Source of the DNA: Clostridia bacterium
GTDB lineage: Bacteria; Bacillota; Clostridia; Oscillospirales; Acutalibacteraceae
NCBI GenBank assembly: GCA_024404125.1
Contig: JAKSQL010000067.1
Coordinates: forward strand, 1-5,944
Length of the DNA stretch: 5,944 nt
Direction of reading: 5' to 3'
In this document: positions 1 through 4,749 of the stretch, in pieces
How positions within the stretch are numbered: position 1 is the first letter of the stretch
Layout of the letters: every line of letters starts with the position of its first letter
Program-made: the position numbers and the translations under genes
Notes under the pieces: model-generated
Database searches by the model: none
What the model was told of the DNA's origin: nothing
What the model saw: only the letters and a program-made list of their open reading frames with translations

Positions 1-975
1 GTCTGCATACATACATCTTGTACGGAATCTGCAACCGCTCGGCGGATTAAGCGGACTCGGTACGTCACCCTGCAAAGCAATTCTCTTGTTTGCTCTTGCA
101 GTTTTGGGGTCTGCAATCGGAATTGCGGATATAAGACTTCTTGTATAGGGATGCAAACTGTTTGAAATCAGTTCGTAACTGTCTGCAAGTTCAACGAGTT
201 TTCCGAGATACATAACGCCTATTCGGTTTGAAATGTGACGTACAACACTTAAATCGTGGGCAATAAACAAATAGGTGAGTCCCATTTCTTTTTGCAGGTC
301 TTCAAACATATTTACAACCTGTGCCTGTATTGATACGTCCAAAGCCGAAACCGGCTCATCGCAGACTATAGACTCGGGGTCTACCGGAGGCGCTCTTGCT
401 ATACCTACGCGTTGACGCTGTCCGCCTGAAAACTCGTGCGGATAACGGTTAGCGTGCTCACTGTTAAGACCTACCCTCTCGAGCAAAGAAATTATTTTAT
501 CGTGGCGGTCTTTGGAGTTTTCGGCAAGTTTGTGTATATCAATGGACTCGCCTACTATATCACCTATCGTCATTCTCGGGTCAAGACTCGCATACGGGTC
601 TTGGAAAACTATCTGCATTTTTCTGCGGTAAGGAAGCATATCAACCGCGGTTTTCTTACCGTAAACCGCTTTACCCTCACCGTCGGTAACAACACTGCCG
701 TCTTCATTTTGAAGAGGACATTTACCGCTGTCAAAAATAACCTTACCGTCATATATTATACGACCGTCTGTCGGTTCATATAACCTCAGCATCGTTCTGC
801 CTACGGTGGTCTTTCCGCAACCGGACTCACCGACAAGACCTAAAGTTTCGCCTTTTCTGATGGCAAACGAAACATCGTCTACCGCCTGAACATAGCGCTT
901 GTTTTTACCGTATCCGCCCGCCGGAAAATACTGTTGCAGATGCTGTATTTCTATTAAATTATCATACTTATTCAA
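1..975 (-). CDS. oppF: Oligopeptide/dipeptide ABC transporter ATP-binding protein OppF (3' end beyond window)
   Basis: This is one of the two cytoplasmic ATPases that power peptide import through the OppB/OppC channel. I read 325 uninterrupted codons from a TTG at 975, and the C-terminus lies outside the window. Visible motifs are Walker A GESGCGKT (residues 49-56), Q-loop FQDP (Q125), signature FSGGQ (182-186), Walker B ending IVCDEP (203-208), D-loop SALD (210-213) and switch histidine H240 in AHD. The start of the C-terminal oligopeptide-transporter tail (NPPSGC, residues 310-315, then C321) is present. The start is TTG because AGGAGG lies 9 nt upstream and the only nearby ATG (965) is out of frame. 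It overlaps the end of oppD by 8 nt, which suggests translational coupling. Two oddities are an insertion of about 25 residues between Walker A and the Q-loop, and RAPPVDPE (194-201) where RALAxxPx is usual. The peptide-importer assignment is firm; oligo- versus dipeptide preference is not readable. Confidence 0.95.
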   Translation of the reverse strand, partial: MNKYDNLIEIQHLQQYFPAGGYGKNKRYVQAVDDVSFAIRKGETLGLVGESGCGKTTVGRTMLRLYEPTDGRIIYDGKVIFDSGKCPLQNEDGSVVTDGEGKAVYGKKTAVDMLPYRRKMQIVFQDPYASLDPRMTIGDIVGESIDIHKLAENSKDRHDKIISLLERVGLNSEHANRYPHEFSGGQRQRVGIARAPPVDPESIVCDEPVSALDVSIQAQVVNMFEDLQKEMGLTYLFIAHDLSVVRHISNRIGVMYLGKLVELADSYELISNSLHPYTRSLISAIPIADPKTARANKRIALQGDVPSPLNPPSGCRFRTRCMYAD

Positions 976-1972
976 CAGTCTTTTCCTCCTGTGCGAATTC
1001 TTCTTTCTGCAAAAGCCAACAATGGCTGTAATGCGTACCGTCAAACTCTGTTTTGGGCGGCATTCTGTCTAAGCAGATTTTCATACAACTTTCACAACGC
1101 GGAGCAAACGGGCAACCCTTAGGCGGATTAAGTAAATCCACCGGTTGACCTTCAATAGGAACAAGGCGCTCGGTTTGTTCTACATTAAGTTTGGGTATTG
1201 ATTTTATTAAGCCCTTTGTGTATTCGTGCTTCGGGTTATAAAATATATCGTCGGTAGTACCGTATTCTACGATATGACCTGCGTACATAACCGCGATTTT
1301 CTCACACATACTTGCAACTACACCGAGGTCGTGAGTAATCATAATAATACTCATGCCGAGTTTCTTACGCAGTTCCTGCATAAGTTCAAGTATCTGTGCC
1401 TGTATGGTAACGTCAAGCGCGGTAGTTGGCTCATCGGCAATAAGAAGTTTCGGCTCGCAGGCAAGTGCTATTGCTATCATAACACGCTGACGCATACCGC
1501 CTGAAAGTTCGTGCGGATACTGTTTAAGACGTTTATCCGGCTCGTTTATACCTACAAGTTCGAGCAACTCTTTTGCCCTTGCATGTGCTTCTTGCTTTGT
1601 TTTATCTGTATGAAGAAGTATTACCTCTTCTATCTGGTTTCCTATTGTATATACGGGGTTAAGACTTGTCATAGGGTCCTGAAATATAATCGAAACCTCG
1701 TTGCCGCGTATTTTACGCAGTTCTTTTTCGGACATTTCGTCTATACGGTGACCGTTAAACAAAATACTTCCGCCTATAAGTTTGCCGGGGTATGCCGTAA
1801 GGCCCATAATTGAATAAGCCGTAACACTTTTACCCGAGCCCGATTCACCTACTATTCCGAGAACATCGCCCTCGTTCATGGTAAACGAAACACCGTTTAA
1901 TGCTTTAACCTCACCTGCGGGAGTAAAGAATGAGAGTCGCTCGTCTTTGATTTCCAATAATTTTTCTGCCAT
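968..1972 (-). CDS. oppD: Oligopeptide/dipeptide ABC transporter ATP-binding protein OppD
   Basis: This is the second ATPase of the peptide importer and pairs with OppF under the OppBC channel. It is 334 residues, the usual family length. Motifs in order are Walker A GESGSGKS (42-49), Q-loop FQDP (Q98), signature LSGGM (156-160) followed by RQR, Walker B ending LIADEP (177-182), D-loop TALD (184-187) and switch histidine H214 in THD. The C-terminal oligopeptide-transporter tail carries NPPKGC and cysteines C287, C293, C300 and C318, spaced like the Fe-S-binding cysteines of DppD-type proteins, plus an additional C296. I chose ATG 1972 because AAAGGGTGAG sits just upstream and MAEKLLEIKD is a family-like N-terminus. 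An in-frame ATG at 1990 would add six residues and overlap the oppC stop by one base, but it has no ribosome site. The gap to oppC is 17 nt. The 3' end overlaps oppF by 8 nt. Confidence 0.96.
   Translation of the reverse strand: MAEKLLEIKDERLSFFTPAGEVKALNGVSFTMNEGDVLGIVGESGSGKSVTAYSIMGLTAYPGKLIGGSILFNGHRIDEMSEKELRKIRGNEVSIIFQDPMTSLNPVYTIGNQIEEVILLHTDKTKQEAHARAKELLELVGINEPDKRLKQYPHELSGGMRQRVMIAIALACEPKLLIADEPTTALDVTIQAQILELMQELRKKLGMSIIMITHDLGVVASMCEKIAVMYAGHIVEYGTTDDIFYNPKHEYTKGLIKSIPKLNVEQTERLVPIEGQPVDLLNPPKGCPFAPRCESCMKICLDRMPPKTEFDGTHYSHCWLLQKEEFAQEEKTVE
985..990 (-). promoter_or_regulatory. Ribosome binding site of oppF, fixing a TTG start
   Basis: The minus strand reads AGGAGG at 990-985, then 9 nt, then TTG at 975-973. 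This is a consensus Shine-Dalgarno at good spacing, inside the 3' end of oppD. It decides the oppF start, since no in-frame ATG exists nearby. Confidence 0.85.
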
Positions 1973-1975
1973 ATT

Positions 1976-1983
1976 CTCACCCT
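1976..1983 (-). promoter_or_regulatory. Ribosome binding site of oppD
   Basis: The minus strand reads AGGGTGAG at 1983-1976, four to five bases before ATG 1972. It contains the GGTGA half of the Shine-Dalgarno consensus. It favours the 334-residue start over the ATG at 1990, which has no purine-rich site upstream. Confidence 0.6.
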
Positions 1984-1989
1984 TTCCCA

Positions 1990-3030
1990 TCAGTCTTTAA
2001 GTTTCGGGTCAAATGCATCGCGCAGACCGTCACCGAAAAGGTTGAAAACAAGTATGATTACACTGATAAGTATTGCCGGAAGCAAAAGCAGGTGCGGATA
2101 TGTATTCATACCCTTTACCGCGTCTGTTGCAAGAGAGCCGAGTGACGGCATAGGCGCCGAGACACCGAGTCCCAAGAAACTCAAATAACTTTCGGTAAAT
2201 ATAGCTGAAGGAATTTGAAGAGTTGTGGTAACTATCAAAGTTCCTATACAGTTTGTAAGCAAATGTTTTCTTATTATCCTGCCGCTTTTAGCGCCCAAAG
2301 CGCGTGCCGCGGTAACGTATTCGGATTCTTTTAATATAAGTACCTGAGAACGTGTAATACGAGCCATACCAACCCAGTAAAGCAACGCAAAGACTATAAC
2401 CAGCGCAGTACTGTTGGGTCCTACTTGATTCATCCACAGAGAGCCCTTTACGGTAGCAAGAGACTCAATCTTCGGTCTTAACGTAATCGAAAGAATTATG
2501 ATAAGCAATATATCCGGTATAGTGTAAAGTATATCGGTAAAACGCATCATAATATTATCTACCCAGCCGCCTGCAAAACCTGCTATGGCACCGAATGTAG
2601 CACCGATTATAAGTATTAAAGCCGCGCATATAAGACCTACCGTAAGACTTATACGGGTACCCATCATAAGACGTACCGCAAAATCACGGCCTAACTTATC
2701 GGTACCGCAGATATGCGGGAATACCGACTCGCCGGCGTCTATTCTTGCCTGCTCGTCCTTACCGTACTCAAACGGTGATAAGTTTTCGCTGTACTTTATC
2801 TGTTGGTCATAAGTATAAGGCCAAAAACTCGGTAAGAAATAAGCAAATACTATTATTATAAGTATGAATACCAAACTTACCATTGCTATTTTATTTTTTC
2901 TTAACCTGCGTAAACCGTCTTTCCAGAAGTTAACGCTTTCGCGCATAACAACAAGACTTTCTTTCTCTTCGGAAGTAGCAGGAATAAAGTCATCGGCGTT
3001 AAGATGAAGACTTGGTATAGGTTTTTTCAT
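1990..3030 (-). CDS. oppC: Oligopeptide/dipeptide ABC transporter permease OppC
   Basis: This is one half of the inner-membrane channel of the peptide importer. It has 346 residues. A cytoplasmic N-terminal tail (about 1-47) precedes TM1 (about 48-69). An extracellular segment ends in the OppC signature GTDKLGRD (109-116), followed by TM helices near 127-152, 160-183, 205-227, 260-280 and 311-333. The EAA loop that docks on the ATPases is SEYVTAARALGA (236-247), with the conserved following segment ESYLSFLGLG (280-289). The start ATG has AGGAG 12 nt and AGGA 7 nt upstream, and the first of these overlaps the oppB stop codon (TAAGGAG). The gap to oppB is 16 nt. The loop at about 184-204 between predicted TM3 and TM4 seems longer than in textbook OppC proteins. 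The family call is secure from the signatures, while the TM limits are by eye. Confidence 0.96.
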   Translation of the reverse strand: MKKPIPSLHLNADDFIPATSEEKESLVVMRESVNFWKDGLRRLRKNKIAMVSLVFILIIIVFAYFLPSFWPYTYDQQIKYSENLSPFEYGKDEQARIDAGESVFPHICGTDKLGRDFAVRLMMGTRISLTVGLICAALILIIGATFGAIAGFAGGWVDNIMMRFTDILYTIPDILLIIILSITLRPKIESLATVKGSLWMNQVGPNSTALVIVFALLYWVGMARITRSQVLILKESEYVTAARALGAKSGRIIRKHLLTNCIGTLIVTTTLQIPSAIFTESYLSFLGLGVSAPMPSLGSLATDAVKGMNTYPHLLLLPAILISVIILVFNLFGDGLRDAFDPKLKD

Positions 3031-3037
3031 TTTAAAT

Positions 3038-3048
3038 TCCTGCTCCTT
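3038..3048 (-). promoter_or_regulatory. Ribosome binding site of oppC overlapping the oppB stop
   Basis: The minus strand reads AAGGAGCAGGA, with its first AA being part of the oppB TAA stop. Either AGGAG or AGGA could serve the ATG at 3030. The overlap with the stop codon implies that terminating ribosomes sit on the oppC initiation region. Confidence 0.7.
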
Positions 3049-3964
3049 ATTTAAGTTTGATACGCGGGTCGATTACCTTGTAAAGTATATCAACTATTAC
3101 GTTTGCGGCAATAATAAGTGTTGCCAGAATAATCGTGGTACCCATAATCATTGTATAGTCACGGTTTGATATTGAAGAAACGAATTCTCTTCCGAGTCCC
3201 GGAATGGTGAAGATTTTTTCAACTACGAAAGAGCCGGTCATAAGACTTGCAAGCATAGGACCTACATAAGTAACAACCGGTAAAATAGCGTTACGCAACG
3301 CATGTTTAAAGAGTGTTACAAAACTTGAAAGTCCCTTTGCTTTGGCAGTTCTTATGTAATCCTGCCCCATAACGTCAAGCAAACTTGACCTCATAAGACG
3401 GGTAATATACGCGGTGGGATAAATGGCAAGCGCCGTAACCGGCATAATATACGATGCCGCATCGTTAAGACCGATGGTGGGCAATATATTAAGTCTGCTG
3501 CCAAAGGTGTAAAGAAGCAGTACACTGCTTATGAAACTCGGTATTGCTATACCGCAGGTGCCGAGCACTATAATAATATTATCCGAAAGTTTGCCTCTGT
3601 TATAAGCCGAAATACACCCGAGCGGAATACCTACACAAAGTGCTACGAAAACCGCAATACCGGCAAGTCCCGCAGAAACGGGGAACTTTGAGAATATTAT
3701 TTCGGATACGGTACGGCCTCTCTGACGCAGACTAACACCCATATCGCCCTTTAAAAAGTCGGTCATATAGGTAACATAACGTTCAAAAATCGGCTTATCA
3801 AGACCGTATTTTGATGCAAGTGCCTCCTGTGCCGCCTTACTGATTGATTTTTCCGCAACGAACGGGCCGCCCGGAACCATATTCATTAAAAAGAACGTAA
3901 GCGTTGCAACTATAAATATACTGAGTAAACCCATCGCAACACGCTTAATTATGTATTTTGTCAA
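3047..3964 (-). CDS. oppB: Oligopeptide/dipeptide ABC transporter permease OppB
   Basis: This is the other channel-forming permease and the first gene of the importer operon. It has 305 residues, normal for the family. TM1 spans about 9-30 and is followed by the OppB-typical extracellular stretch with PGGPF (31-35) and KYGLDKP (52-58). Further TM helices lie near 97-119, 128-153, 170-190, 226-246 and 271-298. The EAA loop is QDYIRTAKAKGLS (201-213). The conserved VVEKIFTIPGLGRE (247-260) and the C-terminal DPRIK are also present. Initiation is at TTG 3964: AGGGAG lies 10 nt upstream, and the resulting MTKYIIKR is the canonical OppB N-terminus. The next in-frame ATG would delete ten residues of that helix. 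It is likely transcribed from the extended -10 promoter at 4058-4086 after a leader of about 87 nt. Confidence 0.96.
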   Translation of the reverse strand: MTKYIIKRVAMGLLSIFIVATLTFFLMNMVPGGPFVAEKSISKAAQEALASKYGLDKPIFERYVTYMTDFLKGDMGVSLRQRGRTVSEIIFSKFPVSAGLAGIAVFVALCVGIPLGCISAYNRGKLSDNIIIVLGTCGIAIPSFISSVLLLYTFGSRLNILPTIGLNDAASYIMPVTALAIYPTAYITRLMRSSLLDVMGQDYIRTAKAKGLSSFVTLFKHALRNAILPVVTYVGPMLASLMTGSFVVEKIFTIPGLGREFVSSISNRDYTMIMGTTIILATLIIAANVIVDILYKVIDPRIKLK

Positions 3965-3974
3965 CCGATATACA

Positions 3975-3980
3975 CTCCCT
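3975..3980 (-). promoter_or_regulatory. Ribosome binding site of oppB, supporting a TTG start
   Basis: The minus strand reads AGGGAG at 3980-3975, followed by 10 nt and TTG at 3964-3962. It is the only purine-rich site near the 5' end and supports the TTG over the ATG 30 bases further in. Confidence 0.7.
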
Positions 3981-4057
3981 AAATATTCTTTATGAATAAA
4001 TGCTTAACGGATGTAATTAAACCAAAAAGCATATTTGTATCCACAATAAGTTATTAA

Positions 4058-4086
4058 ATTTTATCACATTAAAGTGCAAAAGTCAA
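4058..4086 (-). promoter_or_regulatory. SigmaA-type extended -10 promoter of the opp operon
   Basis: On the minus strand, -35 TTGACT (4086-4081) and -10 TAAAAT (4063-4058) are separated by exactly 17 nt. A TG one base before the -10 (4066-4065) makes it an extended -10. The -35 and -10 elements each differ from consensus at one base. The predicted transcription start is an A near 4051, giving a leader of about 87 nt to the oppB TTG. It lies between the ppa terminator and oppB, which is where an operon promoter is expected. The assignment is by eye from consensus. Confidence 0.8.
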
Positions 4087-4087
4087 G

Positions 4088-4167
4088 TGATTTGTTAAAA
4101 AGTTCACAATAAATAAAAAATCCGCATATCTCTTTTGATATGCGGAAAAACCATTTTTAACAAATCA
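4088..4167. repeat. 14-bp perfect inverted repeat bracketing the ppa terminator
   Basis: The left arm 4088-4101 (TGATTTGTTAAAAA) and right arm 4154-4167 are exact reverse complements, 52 bases apart, with the terminator hairpin 4121-4146 nested between them. On the minus strand the first arm begins with the TGA stop codon of ppa, and the second ends one base before the -35 of the opp promoter. The arms are AT-rich. I see no target-site duplication and no transposase. The role is unknown: an enclosing RNA stem, paired protein-binding sites, or a small mobile remnant are all possible. Confidence 0.75.
4115..4146 (-). terminator. Intrinsic terminator of ppa
   Basis: A 10-bp perfect stem (arms 4121-4130 and 4137-4146, TCCGCATATC) closes a 6-base loop. 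On the minus strand it is followed directly by TTTTTT and then ATTTATT. It starts 18 bases after the ppa stop codon. On the plus strand no T-run follows the stem, so it acts in one direction. It separates ppa from the opp promoter. Confidence 0.9.
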
Positions 4168-4692
4168 ATCGTACTTCTTTTTATAAATTTCAATACAGTT
4201 TGAAACTATTTCTATAGCTTTATCTGCACCGAGTATCTCGTGAACTGCGGTAGTCTTATTTTCAAGCATTTTATATACCGTAAAGAAATGGCGCAATTCT
4301 TCAAGTGTGTGATTAGGAAGTTGTGAGATATCGGTATAACAGCAAAGTGACGGGTCTTTAAACGGCACCGCAATTATTTTTTCATCGGCATCATTACCGT
4401 CAGTCATCTTCATTACCCCTATCGGATATACCTGAACAAGTGTCATAGGCGCGATTGCTTCCTGACACATAACCAAAACATCAAGAGGGTCACCGTCGGA
4501 AGCCAATGTTCGCGGAATAAATCCGTAGTTATGCGGATAATGTGTAGCGGTGTAAAGCACCCTATCGAGTCGCAACATACCTGTTTGCTTATCAAGTTCG
4601 TATTTGTTCTTACCGCCTTTTGAAATCTCTATAACGGCGGTAAAATCGTTCGGTTTAACAAAATCTTCCGATATATCGTGCCAAATATTCAT
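4165..4692 (-). CDS. ppa: Inorganic pyrophosphatase, family I (soluble)
   Basis: This is a cytoplasmic, Mg-dependent enzyme that hydrolyses pyrophosphate to two phosphates, pulling forward nucleic acid synthesis and amino acid activation. It has 175 residues, the normal bacterial length. The family signature DGDPLDVLV is at 66-74. Residues matching the E. coli active site by my alignment include E22, K30, E32, R44, Y52, Y56, D66, D68, D71, D98, D103, K105, Y140 and K141. E. coli E98 corresponds to G99 here. I start at ATG 4692 because AAAGGG lies 8 nt upstream. The longer in-frame TTG at 4740 would put the N-terminus inside the preceding hairpin and adds residues unlike the family. It lies 57 nt behind the hydrogenase gene, with a hairpin between. 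No convincing promoter of its own is visible, so read-through from upstream is likely. It ends at a strong terminator. Confidence 0.95.
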   Translation of the reverse strand: MNIWHDISEDFVKPNDFTAVIEISKGGKNKYELDKQTGMLRLDRVLYTATHYPHNYGFIPRTLASDGDPLDVLVMCQEAIAPMTLVQVYPIGVMKMTDGNDADEKIIAVPFKDPSLCCYTDISQLPNHTLEELRHFFTVYKMLENKTTAVHEILGADKAIEIVSNCIEIYKKKYD

Positions 4693-4700
4693 AACATCTG

Positions 4701-4706
4701 CCCTTT
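4701..4706 (-). promoter_or_regulatory. Ribosome binding site of ppa
   Basis: The minus strand reads AAAGGG at 4706-4701, 8 nt before ATG 4692. It lies only 7 bases after the base of the upstream hairpin. It fixes the 175-residue start, since the upstream TTG at 4740 has no such site. Confidence 0.65.
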
Positions 4707-4707
4707 C

Positions 4708-4742
4708 AAAAACTTTTGCCGCACAAAAACTGTGCGGCAAAA
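4708..4742 (-). terminator. Hairpin between hydrogenase gene and ppa, probably a partial terminator
   Basis: A 12-bp perfect stem (4714-4725 with 4731-4742, core GCCGCACA) has a 5-base loop. On the minus strand it starts 7 bases after the hydrogenase stop and is followed by G and then TTTTT (4712-4708). The T-run is short and interrupted, and the ppa ribosome site follows at once. It could be a leaky terminator that lowers ppa transcription, or a 3'-end stabilising or processing structure. The stem is certain; the function is inferred. Confidence 0.6.
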
Positions 4743-4749
4743 ATAATTA

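Noticed and set aside
436..783. Plus-strand open frame inside oppF (115 codons)
   Set aside because: It lies antisense to a conserved ATPase core whose motifs are intact; its translation resembles no family and it has no ribosome site.
1226..1813. Two plus-strand open frames inside oppD
   Set aside because: Both are antisense shadows of the conserved OppD motifs, with low-complexity translations.
1973..1990. Six-residue longer OppD start at ATG 1990
   Set aside because: No Shine-Dalgarno precedes it, while ATG 1972 has one and gives the family-like N-terminus. It remains possible through coupling to the oppC stop.
2585..2812. Plus-strand open frame inside oppC
   Set aside because: Antisense shadow of a permease with intact signatures and no initiation signal.
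4000..4032. Hairpin in the opp leader (ATGCTT with AAGCAT)
   Set aside because: It has only 6 bp with a 21-base loop and no T-run; it matches no riboswitch or T-box element I recognise.
4055..4070. CodY-like operator over the opp -10 region
   Set aside because: The sequence shows only partial resemblance to AATTTTCNGAAAATT, with about five mismatches, in AT-rich DNA. That is too weak to call.
4088..4167. Reading the 80-bp inverted-repeat unit as a miniature transposable element
   Set aside because: No target-site duplication is visible at its flanks and only one copy is in the window, so I list it only as a repeat.
4693..4740. N-terminal extension of the pyrophosphatase from TTG 4740
   Set aside because: The added 16 codons are encoded by the intergenic hairpin, no ribosome site precedes the TTG, and family I enzymes of about 175 residues begin at the ATG at 4692.
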